A stretch of 64,000 nucleotides of DNA. Origin: Chelatococcus sp. YT9 (GTDB lineage: Bacteria > Pseudomonadota > Alphaproteobacteria > Rhizobiales > Beijerinckiaceae). The notes under the pieces are model-generated. The model saw only the letters and a list, made by a program, of their open reading frames with translations. It was not told the DNA's origin and searched no databases. Location of the stretch: assembly GCF_018398315.1 (NCBI RefSeq), contig NZ_JAHBRW010000001.1:1856001-1920000 (forward strand), given 5' to 3'. This document shows, piece after piece, positions 56,769 to 64,000 of this stretch. The stretch's first letter is position 1. Each line of letters begins with the position of its first letter. Both the position numbers and the translations under genes were made by a program.

Positions 56769-57946
56769 CGGCCGCTGGCTCCCTCGTCATTGGCTTTCCG
56801 GCCGGCAGTGCCTCGCGTGCGCAGCCGTTCGCGGAGCCGAAATCCCGCGCAATACGCGAGACCCAGAGCAGTCCGCGGCGTAAGCAACGTGAACAACGGG
56901 AATGACCCGGTCATCCACGCATCCTTCCAGCGTTCAGTGCCACAGCCGAGATCGATCACGGCGCCGTCGGAACCAGCGAGATGCCGCAGCACTTCCAGCA
57001 GAAGCACCGAGCCTATGGACGTCTTGCCAAACCGGGCTCGGTCAAGGCTTGGCAAGATATAGTAGAGGTGATTGCCGCGGCGGTAGCCGAGATGTGTCGC
57101 CGCGAGCTGCCCGTCGATAGAGGCGGCCGCCACGGTCCTCAGAGCCTTCGCCTCGGGCCGCTCCGCCAGCTGCGTGAAGAACGCCCGCTGGCCGGGCAGA
57201 TCCAACACGTCAAGGCCGATCGTGCTGATGTACTGCGCGCTTTTGTGGCGGAGGGTGAAATCGAGAATGGCCGGAAGCGCGGCGCCAGGCGGATTGAAAT
57301 CCATCGCAACCCTGTTCTGGCGTTGCAGCTTCATGAGCTTGCTTTCGGCCTGCCGCGCCTGTCCAAGACGCGCGGGATCCCTGATATAGGCATCGAGATC
57401 CGGGCCTGGCGCGATGTAGGAGCCGCGATCGTCGCTCGCCTGAATTTCGAGATGCATCAGCGGGTTCGGGGTTCCGAGGACGGTGGGCGCGATCTTGCGC
57501 AGGTCTAGCGCATCAACGCGCGGCAAGGCGCCGACTGCAGCGCGCCACAGACCGCGGAAGGTATCGGCCTCGAATCGATAGCCGCGGCGGATCACCGGAG
57601 CGCCGTAATCGGCGACCCCGCCGTCCATGAACCGCAGGATCCGCGTTCCCCAGCGTATTTCTCGCGCAAAGGCAAAACGGCAAACGGGGCCGTCATCATC
57701 GCTGATAGTGACGAGCAACCCCTGCGAGCCGCGTGCCACGCCGATGGTGTCGATCCACAGTTCGAGGAATTCGCGGGCCTGAAAGGCATGAAAATCGAAC
57801 ACCCCGCCGTCGCCCACCGACGGCCAAGCGATTTCCGCCAACTGCTCGCCGGAGTGAACCTCGATTAGAAATGACGCATGGCGCAGGCTGGCAATCGGCA
57901 AGGGGCGGCAGATCCATCTCTTGGATGTGAATGGCAAAACGGCCAA
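56765..57946 (-). CDS. CelD/BcsL-family GNAT acetyltransferase-like protein
   Basis: The 393-aa protein has a C-terminal GNAT-like domain (acetyltransferase_6/BcsL type) with KALRTVAAASIDGQLAATHLG, NHLYYILPSLDRARFGKTS and VLRHLAGSDGAVIDLGCGTER. An N-terminal part includes FLELWIDTIGVARGS. Relatives are linked to cellulose or EPS biosynthesis in rhizobia. The start is probably TTG 57946; no good ATG exists. It lies 77 nt downstream of the second GT4 gene, and the three genes GT4-CelD-deacetylase likely form one operon. Confidence 0.8.
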   Translation of the reverse strand: MAVLPFTSKRWICRPLPIASLRHASFLIEVHSGEQLAEIAWPSVGDGGVFDFHAFQAREFLELWIDTIGVARGSQGLLVTISDDDGPVCRFAFAREIRWGTRILRFMDGGVADYGAPVIRRGYRFEADTFRGLWRAAVGALPRVDALDLRKIAPTVLGTPNPLMHLEIQASDDRGSYIAPGPDLDAYIRDPARLGQARQAESKLMKLQRQNRVAMDFNPPGAALPAILDFTLRHKSAQYISTIGLDVLDLPGQRAFFTQLAERPEAKALRTVAAASIDGQLAATHLGYRRGNHLYYILPSLDRARFGKTSIGSVLLLEVLRHLAGSDGAVIDLGCGTERWKDAWMTGSFPLFTLLTPRTALGLAYCAGFRLRERLRTRGTAGRKANDEGASGR

Positions 57947-58023
57947 TCAACTCATGGACGCGGCACGCTCAATAAGACAAGCCCATGATTAGCGCATAAT
58001 GGAAAATTCGCGTCACGTCAGTT

Positions 58024-59178
58024 TTACGCGGTGGTGAGGCGGATGCGCCGGGCCAATGCTCCGATTGGCTCGGCTATCCCTAAAAACTCCTCCGCAGAAC
58101 GATCTGTCCTGTGCTGGAGCCCGCGTTGCCGCAACGTATCGCGGTTGACGTGCCGCCCGAGTTCGCCCGCGATGGCGGCCGCGAGGTCGCGTGGCTCTCG
58201 GGTTGGCACCAGCCTTCCGTAGAGGCCATGGTCGAGGATTTCACGGGGACCGTAAGGGCAGTCGATCGCAACCACCGGCGTGCCGCAAGCCAGCGCCTCG
58301 ACCAGCGAATTGCCGAAACCCTCATAGAGTGAGCTCGATACAGCAAGCTCCGCGCCCTGAAGCCACGCGAAAGGATCCTCCGCATAACCAACAAAGGTGA
58401 TGCGATCGCCGAGGCCGAGACGGGCCGCGAGTCGCTCCAGCTGAGGCCGCTCCCGCCCTTCACCGACGATGAACAGCTGCCAGTTGATATTCTGCGGCAT
58501 GAAGGCCATGGCGTGGATCAAATCGCGATGGCCCTTCTCCGCGGAAAGCCGTCCTACGGTCACGATACGTCCGGCTTGCCGCCGAGATGTCGGCGCGGCG
58601 GCGGTGAGGGCCGCCGCGACATCCGGTGTGATGACCGGTTTGGTGTGGAGCACCGAGATCATGGCTTCGGGCACGCCGAACAGATCGATGAGATCCCGGC
58701 GCGCGCCCTCGGTCAGCGTGATGACATGGTCGGCTAGGCGGTAGAACCGCGCCATCCGATAGGCGAGCCTGTTCTGGATATAGGGATCGTTCTTGATACC
58801 GGCCGAGGGGACGCCGACCTCACGCAGGATGACCGCAGGGCGGTGCCGGCGTGAGAGGGAGCGGCCGGCCAGCACGCAGGCAATGTTGAGGCTGGCTTCT
58901 GAGCTCAGCACGATGTCGAGCCGTGCATCGCGAAAGGCCCGCCGCAGCCGTTGGATAGACAACCGCAACCGCGGGGCGAGAGCGAGAACCGTGATGTTCG
59001 GCTCGAGAAGCGCGAGAAGCGGCCCCTCGCTGCGCAGCACGATGACCGTCACCTTTGCGCCCAGCCGCGCCAGCGCATTCGACAGAAGCACAGCGTCCCG
59101 TTGCGCGCCACCCCCAGCGAATCCGCCGATGATGACGCCGATCGATATCTGAGCTGCTGACTGATCCATCGCTCCCAT
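58024..59178 (-). CDS. GT4-family glycosyltransferase
   Basis: The 384-aa protein has an N-terminal domain with GVIIGGFAGGGAQRDAVLLS (glycine-rich acceptor loop). The C-terminal domain has RIVTVGRLSAEKGHRDLIHAM, LFIVGEGRERPQLERLA and the donor signature SLYEGFGNSLVEALACGTP, an E-x7-E variant. It is typical of enzymes building EPS repeat units. The start ATG at 59178 may instead be the ATG three codons later. First gene of the leftward GT4-acetyltransferase-deacetylase set. Confidence 0.9.
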   Translation of the reverse strand: MGAMDQSAAQISIGVIIGGFAGGGAQRDAVLLSNALARLGAKVTVIVLRSEGPLLALLEPNITVLALAPRLRLSIQRLRRAFRDARLDIVLSSEASLNIACVLAGRSLSRRHRPAVILREVGVPSAGIKNDPYIQNRLAYRMARFYRLADHVITLTEGARRDLIDLFGVPEAMISVLHTKPVITPDVAAALTAAAPTSRRQAGRIVTVGRLSAEKGHRDLIHAMAFMPQNINWQLFIVGEGRERPQLERLAARLGLGDRITFVGYAEDPFAWLQGAELAVSSSLYEGFGNSLVEALACGTPVVAIDCPYGPREILDHGLYGRLVPTREPRDLAAAIAGELGRHVNRDTLRQRGLQHRTDRSAEEFLGIAEPIGALARRIRLTTA

Positions 59179-59482
59179 CGGAGGGCGGACATGGAGTGCA
59201 ATGACCCTGTCCTCCCCCGGCCCCTTCGTCTCTTAGCTTGTGGGGAAGCAGCCTTCAACGCTCGAATGGCGATGGAGCACGTCGCTGACGCAGTCCGGCG
59301 CCGTGTCTCGCGCCGTATCGGCGTAAAAGCCGTGTCGCGATCCCGGATAATTCCCCTGGATGCAGGACGTCAGGATTCATTAACGATTCCCGTCCAGCGC
59401 GGAAGCGTTTTATCCCCGACCAATCACGGAAAAATAAAAGAAATCAGAGCCGCGACTGCCCGCATGCACAAGCGGCTATCGT

Positions 59483-59498
59483 TGGCACGCCATCTGCA
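59483..59498 (+). promoter_or_regulatory. Sigma-54-like promoter for the ExoY-type gene
   Basis: TGGCACG-CCAT-CTGCA matches TGGCACG-N4-TTGCW at all but one base, with an invariant GG-N10-GC. It is 78 nt upstream of the ATG. The probable start of transcription is near 59509. Confidence 0.7.
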
Positions 59499-59535
59499 AT
59501 TCACACGGCAGAGGACGGTTATTGTTTCAATAAGA

Positions 59536-59549
59536 GACAAGATCTTGTC
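59536..59549 (+). promoter_or_regulatory. Perfect palindrome in exoY-type leader
   Basis: GACAAGATCTTGTC is a perfect 14-bp palindrome in the predicted 5' leader. It begins 39 nt after the -12 C, the same distance as the palindrome in the ExoP-like leader. It is flanked by ga and cc, so it nearly extends to GAGACAAG...CTTGTCCC. Confidence 0.5.
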
Positions 59550-59575
59550 CCGACGACTTCGTTAGGGGCAGCGGT

Positions 59576-61018
59576 ATGTCCAAGACAGACATCATTTCGA
59601 CGCAGGCTGATTTTCCCAGCGAGGGCACGACCCTCTCGCGAAACGTGTTTTCCGCGGCCGCGTTCGCGGGGGACGTTGCGGTGATCGTCGGCGCGTCGTG
59701 GCTGACTGGAGTGGTCTACCATTGGATCGCCTATGGCGATTCCGGCCCTTTGGCGCTGTTCCTCAATGCTGGCCTCGCAACGGCGGTGCTGTTCGTCGCT
59801 TTTGGCGTGCTCTCGGGCGCATACAATCACACGCGCTATCTCTCGTTCGGCTCGCATTTCACAAGCGTGATGCGCCTATGGACGCTGGCGTTTCTGTCTG
59901 TCGTGCTGCTTCTTTTCCTCCTGAAGACTTCCGAAAATTACTCCCGGGGCGCGTTTCTCCTCCTCTACGCCGTTTGCCCGCTCGCGCTCCTCGTTGGCCG
60001 CTATGGGATGGTCACTCTGGTGTCCGCCGCCAACAACCGCGGGCTGATCGCCGGGCAGCGCCTTTATGTGGTTGGCGGCCAGAGCGATATCGCGGCTTTC
60101 CTCAAGCGCTACAGGCCGGCTGAATTCGGCGTGAAGGTCGTTGGCACCGCGATCATCGGGCCGCGCTCGGGGGAGGCCGAGCACGATAGCGCCGCCAACT
60201 TGCGATATGCGGTTGAAAGCGCGCGGCGCCTGAACTCCGACTCGGTGTTCATCGCGCTCCCCTGGTCGGACCTCGCGACCATTGACGAGACGGTCAAGGC
60301 TTTCTCCAAGATACCGGCTGAGATTCACCTCAGCCCGGAACGGATCCTCGAGCGCTTCGAGGATGTGAGTCTGGTGCAGCGTGGTCCGCTCTCCAGCCTC
60401 CAGCTCGCGCGTCCGCCGCTGGCGCCTTACGAGGTCATTCTCAAGCGCAGCTTCGATATCGTCGTCGCGAGCCTCGCTCTCATCATGCTGTCGCCGCTCA
60501 TGCTCTTCGTGGCCGTGCTCGTGCGGCTGGACTCCAGGGGCCCGGCGCTGTTCGTCCAGCGGCGCTTCGGCTTCAACCAGAAGGAGTTTCACATCTATAA
60601 GTTCCGCACCATGACGACACAGGATGACGGCGACGTTGTCCATCAGGCGACGCGAAACGATCCGCGCGTGACGCGCGTCGGCCGTCTCCTGCGCCGCTGG
60701 AACCTCGATGAGCTACCGCAGCTTTTCAATGTCTTGCGCGGGCAGATGTCGATCGTCGGGCCGCGTCCGCATGCGCTGGCTCATGATCGGGAATATGAAG
60801 CGAAGATCGGATCCTATGCCCGCCGTCATAACATGAAGCCGGGAATCACCGGCTGGGCCCAGGTGAACGGCTATCGTGGCCAAACCGACACCGACTCAAA
60901 GATGGAAAAGCGGGTCGAGTTCGATCTCTATTACATCGACAACTGGTCGCTGTGGCTTGATATCAAGATTATGGCCATGACGGTGTTTCACCCTCATTCT
61001 TATCGGAACGCCTTCTGA
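59576..61018 (+). CDS. Exopolysaccharide polyprenyl glycosylphosphotransferase (ExoY/WcaJ type)
   Basis: These enzymes start EPS assembly by moving sugar-1-phosphate from a UDP-sugar to undecaprenyl phosphate. The 480-aa protein has four N-terminal helices and a cytoplasmic CoA-binding-like domain. A fifth helix ([20 protein letters not shown]) leads to the bacterial sugar transferase domain with [46 protein letters not shown] and [15 protein letters not shown]. This is the WcaJ/ExoY-long architecture. It has a sigma-54-like promoter. Confidence 0.95.
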   Translation: MSKTDIISTQADFPSEGTTLSRNVFSAAAFAGDVAVIVGASWLTGVVYHWIAYGDSGPLALFLNAGLATAVLFVAFGVLSGAYNHTRYLSFGSHFTSVMRLWTLAFLSVVLLLFLLKTSENYSRGAFLLLYAVCPLALLVGRYGMVTLVSAANNRGLIAGQRLYVVGGQSDIAAFLKRYRPAEFGVKVVGTAIIGPRSGEAEHDSAANLRYAVESARRLNSDSVFIALPWSDLATIDETVKAFSKIPAEIHLSPERILERFEDVSLVQRGPLSSLQLARPPLAPYEVILKRSFDIVVASLALIMLSPLMLFVAVLVRLDSRGPALFVQRRFGFNQKEFHIYKFRTMTTQDDGDVVHQATRNDPRVTRVGRLLRRWNLDELPQLFNVLRGQMSIVGPRPHALAHDREYEAKIGSYARRHNMKPGITGWAQVNGYRGQTDTDSKMEKRVEFDLYYIDNWSLWLDIKIMAMTVFHPHSYRNAF

Positions 61019-61194
61019 TCACGTCAGTCGGCGTGCTCGGCTTGGCCGCCTGCGTCTTTTCCGTCGCGATGCCTTGCGGGCGACGCGCTCCAGTGGAGGC
61101 GGATCAATGAAGCGCGTGGCCCTGCCAAGCCCACTGCTGGAGGGGCTCGGTCTGCGCTGACAACAATGTGCGATCCTTTCTTAGAGAAATCAGG

Positions 61195-61229
61195 CTCATT
61201 TTTGAGGCGCACGCTTTAGGGTGCGTGCG
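61195..61229 (+). promoter_or_regulatory. Paired palindromes upstream of the PAP2 gene
   Basis: CTCA-TTTT-TGAG (61195-61206) is followed at once by a 7-bp stem CGCACGC...GCGTGCG (61208-61229, 8-nt loop), 27 nt before the PAP2 start. The first element resembles the ExoP-like leader palindrome CTCA-TTT-TGAG (50177-50187). Possible regulator site plus mRNA hairpin. Confidence 0.45.
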
Positions 61230-61256
61230 AGCTGAAGAAGATGGATTGCTATAGAT

Positions 61257-61841
61257 ATGCTGCACCGGGTGACGGGATTGGGCGATGTGGGAATCCTGTT
61301 ACCCGTCGGCGTCGTCATCACGTTGTTCTGCTGGTTGGGCGGTCACCGCCGCCTAGCGCTCCAGTGGTGCATCCTCCTGATCGCCGGCATGGGACTGACC
61401 GGCCTTGCCAAACTGGCCTTTCATGTCTGCGGCGACATGCTGACAGGCGATCGCATCCGTAGCCCGAGCGGGCATGTGGCGCTCAGCATCATTGTTTATG
61501 GTGGACTGGCGATCAGCCTTGCGGGCGGCCGCTCGCGCATCACCAAGGGGGTATTTGCTTTCGGTGGCGCGCTGCTCATTCTTCTGATCGCCTGGAGTCG
61601 GGTGCGGCTTGGCTACCATACGCGCTCGGAGGTACTGGCTGGGTTTCTTCTGGGCGGGTTCTGCCTCGCGGCTTTTGCCGCTACATATCGGCAGGAACGG
61701 CTCTCGATCGTCAGCTTCGTTCTGATTGCCGTGGTTCTCGCGGCCCTGGCCTATCTGCTGCGCCAGTTTTCGCTCACCCCGGAGCATCATGTCCAGGATC
61801 TCGCGGCGCAGATCCAGCAATGGCTTGATGTGTGCCGATAA
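61257..61841 (+). CDS. PAP2-superfamily membrane phosphatase
   Basis: The 194-aa protein has about six helices. Two PAP2 motifs are clear: SPSGHVALS (C2, catalytic His) and SRVRLGYHTRSEVLAG (C3). The C1 motif (KLAFHVCGDMLTGDRIR) is partly degenerate. Such enzymes dephosphorylate undecaprenyl pyrophosphate or lipid A; here recycling of the EPS carrier lipid is the simplest reading. The ribosome site is weak and the start is not certain. It lies 238 nt after the ExoY-type gene. Confidence 0.85.
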   Translation: MLHRVTGLGDVGILLPVGVVITLFCWLGGHRRLALQWCILLIAGMGLTGLAKLAFHVCGDMLTGDRIRSPSGHVALSIIVYGGLAISLAGGRSRITKGVFAFGGALLILLIAWSRVRLGYHTRSEVLAGFLLGGFCLAAFAATYRQERLSIVSFVLIAVVLAALAYLLRQFSLTPEHHVQDLAAQIQQWLDVCR

Positions 61842-62091
61842 TGGCCGGTGCCGGATATGCCGCGATAGCTCGCTGCAACGCCGCTTCCAGGCACGAGGTC
61901 CTGGTGCATGTCACGCGGTCGCGGGTCTGATGGTAACCCGTGCCACACGTGAGCGTGGCCCTGAGGAAAACGCCTGATAGGAGGGTCGGGGGCGCATTAT
62001 AACGCGTTATCGTTGTTCGGGACGTGTGGGAATGCTCTATATCCCCCCGCGCCACATGATCCACGGCGCAAGAACCGTTTGATGTTTTTCA

Positions 62092-62111
62092 GAAGATCTC
62101 GCGAGATCTTC
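62092..62111 (+). terminator. 20-bp perfect palindrome with T-tract
   Basis: GAAGATCTCG and its exact complement CGAGATCTTC form an 8-bp stem with a CGCG loop, followed by cctttttctc. It has the form of an intrinsic terminator reading rightward, 250 bp after the PAP2 gene. Alternatively it is an operator, since perfect palindromes of this length suit dimeric regulators. Confidence 0.55.
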
Positions 62112-62196
62112 CTTTTTCTCAATTTAAAATAATTACAAACTGAAAAATGCTGCATTCGACTTGCGGTATTTCATGCCATTTTGTGACTGAATCATA

Positions 62197-62224
62197 TTGC
62201 ATTTGCGAATGACTCGCTTATAGG
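62197..62224 (+). promoter_or_regulatory. irr promoter with Fur-family-like operator
   Basis: A -35-like TTGCAT (62197-62202) and a -10-like TATAGG (62219-62224) have 16-bp spacing. Over the -35/spacer lies the palindrome CATT-tgcg-AATG (62200-62211), suggesting autoregulation or control by another Fur-family protein. The ATG is 20 bp downstream of the -10, with cgagg as ribosome site. Confidence 0.45.
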
Positions 62225-62243
62225 TGTAGTCGAGGAATTCAAA

Positions 62244-62795
62244 ATGTCAGATCATCTACGCCTTTCCACAGCGCGCGGCGTTCCCGTGCATTCCGAATTG
62301 GCCGCTCTGCTTGAGAGCCCGATGGCGCCTGTGAAAACCGGTTGTGGCTTCCACGACGTGCGGGAAATTCTCCGCGCAGCCGGCCTTCGGCCGACGCGTC
62401 AACGCCTGATGCTGGGCTGGCTCCTCTTCTCCAAGGGGCATCGTCATGTGACGGCGGAGCTTCTTTACACAGAGGCCACGCGCGCGAAGGCGGCTGTGTC
62501 CCTCGCCACGGTCTACAACACGCTTCATCAATTCACCGAAGCGGGCCTTCTGCGGCAACTGGCTGTCGATGGGACCAAGAGCTATTTCGACACCAACGTC
62601 TCGGTGCACCACCATTATTTCATCGAGGACGACCAGACACTGGTCGATATTCCGGATGGGGTGATTTCGGCCAGCGCGCTTGCCGGACCTCCGCCGGCCG
62701 CGCCGGAAGGGATGGACCTCGTCGGCGTAGAGCTCATCGTGCGGGTCCGTCGCAAGGACCGTAAGGCGATGCCGCGGCACACCGGCGAAGCCTGA
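62244..62795 (+). CDS. irr: Iron response regulator Irr (Fur family)
   Basis: Irr is the heme-responsive global iron regulator of Rhizobiales. The 183-aa protein has the Fur-like winged helix (LRPTRQRLMLGWLLFSKG, SLATVYNTLHQFTEAGLLR). It has the Irr-specific HHH triad (His122-124, VHHHYFIEDD) and lacks the CxxC zinc site of Fur. A Cys in TGCGFHDVRE near residue 34 may act in heme sensing. It is transcribed alone with a long regulatory leader. Confidence 0.92.
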   Translation: MSDHLRLSTARGVPVHSELAALLESPMAPVKTGCGFHDVREILRAAGLRPTRQRLMLGWLLFSKGHRHVTAELLYTEATRAKAAVSLATVYNTLHQFTEAGLLRQLAVDGTKSYFDTNVSVHHHYFIEDDQTLVDIPDGVISASALAGPPPAAPEGMDLVGVELIVRVRRKDRKAMPRHTGEA

Positions 62796-62922
62796 TACCG
62801 GCCGAAAAATTCAACGGAATATGTTTGCGATGCGCTGGCGCTTGAGCCGTGCATTGCATAGGCGCTTCATACATCGCGGCAATCGTTCTATACCGGCGCG
62901 TCTGACGGTAGAGGAATGCGAA

Positions 62923-63330
62923 ATGGCGATGAACAAGCCCCTTGTGATCCTGCTTGCGCTGAAGCTCGGCCTCGGCCTAGGTGTCCCGTCGGCATTGGCG
63001 GACGAGGCCTATGATCGTTGCATGAACCAGGCGAACGCGACCACAATGACGTTCAGCGCCTGTGGCGGCGAATGGATGAAGCGTGAGGACGGCAAGCTCA
63101 ACGCGGCCTGGAAGCGCGTCTTCGCGCAGGCTGACGGCCAGACCAAGACAGACCTGCTCGATGAGCAACGAGCCTGGATCGCCTTCAAGGACAAGGCTTG
63201 CGCCTTCTATGCGAATGGCGATTGGGGTTCGGAAGGCCGCGCCATCCAGTACCCGGCGTGCCAGGCTGGCATCATTGCGGCGCGCACGCGCGATATCGAC
63301 GCGATCGGCAAGTTCCTGGCGCCGAAATAG
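62923..63330 (+). CDS. Secreted LprI/DUF1311-like protein
   Basis: The 135-aa product has a signal peptide (MAMNKPLVILLALKLGLGLG, cleavage near ALADEAYD). The mature part has the DUF1311/LprI pattern: DRCMNQANATTMTFSACGGEWMKREDGKLN, WKRVFAQADGQTKTDLLDEQ, AWIAFKDKACAFY and four conserved Cys. LprI-type proteins can inhibit lysozyme. ATG 62923 has a GAGGAA site 7 nt upstream; the upstream frame from 62821 is Arg-rich and rejected. It lies 127 nt after irr. Confidence 0.85.
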   Translation: MAMNKPLVILLALKLGLGLGVPSALADEAYDRCMNQANATTMTFSACGGEWMKREDGKLNAAWKRVFAQADGQTKTDLLDEQRAWIAFKDKACAFYANGDWGSEGRAIQYPACQAGIIAARTRDIDAIGKFLAPK

Positions 63331-63448
63331 CCGCGGTAGGCACGTGGGCGCATCGAGCCGACGTGTGGCCGGCATCCAAATAATCCGAACCTCGGAAAGC
63401 GATAAAGCTGCAAGCCGCCCATGTGAGCACCGGCCGCTTTAGTGGCAC

Positions 63449-64000
63449 TCATACGGTTGGGCTTGTGCTCTTCTGTTGTGCGCTGTGCACGGTGCCCGCG
63501 TGAGCTTGCGCGCGAGAGGACAGCGACAGGGCGGCGAGCAAGAGCCCGAGTATGATGATGGTGATGCCCCATACCTTGTAATAGAAGCCGATGTCGTCGA
63601 TCCTCACCAAAGTGGGGAGCATATACATGGCCATGCCCATCGTGCTCGTGAGCATCGAGCTCAGAGCCTGTGTGCGGCCGATATGCGCCGGATCGGTCAA
63701 TGTCAGCAAACGACCGTTGCACAACGACCGGGACAGGCAGAACAGACCGCCCATCACCGCATAGAGGACGAACGAAAGCGGCACCCACTGCGACAGGGCG
63801 AATCCGATCATCGCTGCGCCGAGAAGCGCGAGAAGCAGGAATTCGATCCCGCTCCTCCAGGTGCGCCGCTGCAGGCTCGCCGACATGAGCAGAACGAAAC
63901 CGCCGCCGGTCGACCAGGCGGCCTCAAGCAACCCAAATACGTCGCTGCCGGCATGCAGCGTCTCCCGTACAAAGCCTGGCACGAGCGTATTGGTCATCTG
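63449..64000 (-). CDS. Major facilitator superfamily transporter, C-terminal part (cut by window edge)
   Basis: At least 183 residues are visible, covering about five to six C-terminal membrane helices (LLEAAWSTGGGFVLLMSASL; VLYAVMGGLFCLSRSLCN). The LVPGFVRETLHAGSDVFGLLEAA segment is typical of MFS_3/EntS-like exporters. The Met at 63997 is internal; the frame continues past 64000, so the N-terminus is missing. The soluble tail (about 25 residues) is Ser/Gln-rich. It is convergent with the LprI-like gene. Substrate is unknown. Confidence 0.85.
   Translation of the reverse strand, partial: QMTNTLVPGFVRETLHAGSDVFGLLEAAWSTGGGFVLLMSASLQRRTWRSGIEFLLLALLGAAMIGFALSQWVPLSFVLYAVMGGLFCLSRSLCNGRLLTLTDPAHIGRTQALSSMLTSTMGMAMYMLPTLVRIDDIGFYYKVWGITIIILGLLLAALSLSSRAQAHAGTVHSAQQKSTSPTV

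Larger units (their letters stand above)
59179..59575. promoter_or_regulatory. Control region upstream of the ExoY-type gene
   Basis: This 397-bp divergent region contains no gene. It holds a strong sigma-54-like promoter (59483-59498) and a palindrome (59536-59549), listed separately. Upstream (59360-59450) is relatively AT-rich and could bind an enhancer-binding protein or IHF. A promoter for the leftward GT4 gene should lie near 59179-59260, but I see no clear one. Confidence 0.55.
61842..62243. promoter_or_regulatory. Long control region upstream of irr
   Basis: This 402-bp region contains no convincing gene. It holds ATAACG-CGTTAT, a 12-bp palindrome (61999-62010). A 20-bp perfect palindrome followed by T-rich sequence is at 62092-62111, and the irr promoter/operator at 62197-62224. 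The segment 62110-62210 is strongly AT-rich. An open frame on the minus strand (61774-62064) overlaps the PAP2 gene and looks spurious. Confidence 0.55.

Noticed and set aside
61774-62064. 96-codon minus-strand frame after PAP2
   Set aside because: Overlaps the PAP2 3' end, lacks a good ribosome site, and has no recognisable content.

Overview
The window is about 64 kb of high-GC chromosomal DNA from an alphaproteobacterium, most likely a Hyphomicrobiales (Rhizobiales) member. The basis is an Irr-type Fur regulator with an HHH motif, tandem tssC paralogues as in the Agrobacterium/Rhizobium imp clusters, a comF-grxC-DUF1178 group, a proB-proA-nadD-rsfS-rlmH-envC-ctpA-rppH run, tamA-tamB, and rhizobial-style extragenic palindromes. 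The genus cannot be fixed from sequence reading alone.

Layout. 1-16.9 kb is housekeeping: the 5' part of secA (minus), a periplasmic parvulin, argJ-mutT, a BioC/NDUFAF5-like methyltransferase, comF-grxC-DUF1178, a SpoU rRNA/tRNA methyltransferase, an ABC-F protein (uup), and tamA-tamB for outer-membrane assembly. 16.9-36.7 kb is one contiguous type VI secretion (T6SS) island. The membrane/baseplate arm tssJ-K-L-M runs left. A PAAR - zinc-ribbon methyltransferase - hcp - vgrG - unknown - tssA-B-C-C'-E-F-G arm runs right from the same intergenic region. No clpV/tssH and no Fha/PpkA/PppA genes are present. 36.8-46.5 kb returns to core genes: a GATase, the proline, NAD and ribosome-maturation run, the envC-ctpA cell-wall pair, rppH and hisE. 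46.6-61.8 kb is an exopolysaccharide (EPS) locus: a Wzy-like polymerase, an ExoP/Wzc-like co-polymerase with a degenerate kinase site, a GH5 hydrolase, two GT4 glycosyltransferases, a Wzx-like flippase, a WecG/TagA transferase, a methyltransferase, a NodB-type deacetylase, a CelD/BcsL-type acetyltransferase, an ExoY-type initiating transferase and a PAP2 phosphatase. No Wza-type outer-membrane exporter is seen. 62.2-64 kb holds irr, an LprI-like secreted protein and the 3' part of an MFS transporter.

How the genes work together. The T6SS island supplies every baseplate, tail, tip and membrane component except the sheath-recycling ATPase. Its least familiar genes (the zinc-ribbon methyltransferase between PAAR and hcp, and the Ala-rich protein after vgrG) sit where cargo or adaptor genes usually lie. 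The EPS locus contains a full Wzx/Wzy-type set for initiation, elongation, modification, flipping and polymerisation.

Main new observations. (1) Four EPS transcription units have sigma-54-like GG-N10-GC promoter matches upstream; two of these match the consensus at all but one position. At two of them a perfect palindrome lies exactly 39 nt after the -12 element. (2) TssM lacks a Walker A motif. (3) The Wzc-like protein lacks Walker A and a Tyr-rich tail. (4) A 144-bp element bounded by 11-bp inverted repeats contains a poly-G tract, and a second poly-G run abuts the comF start.
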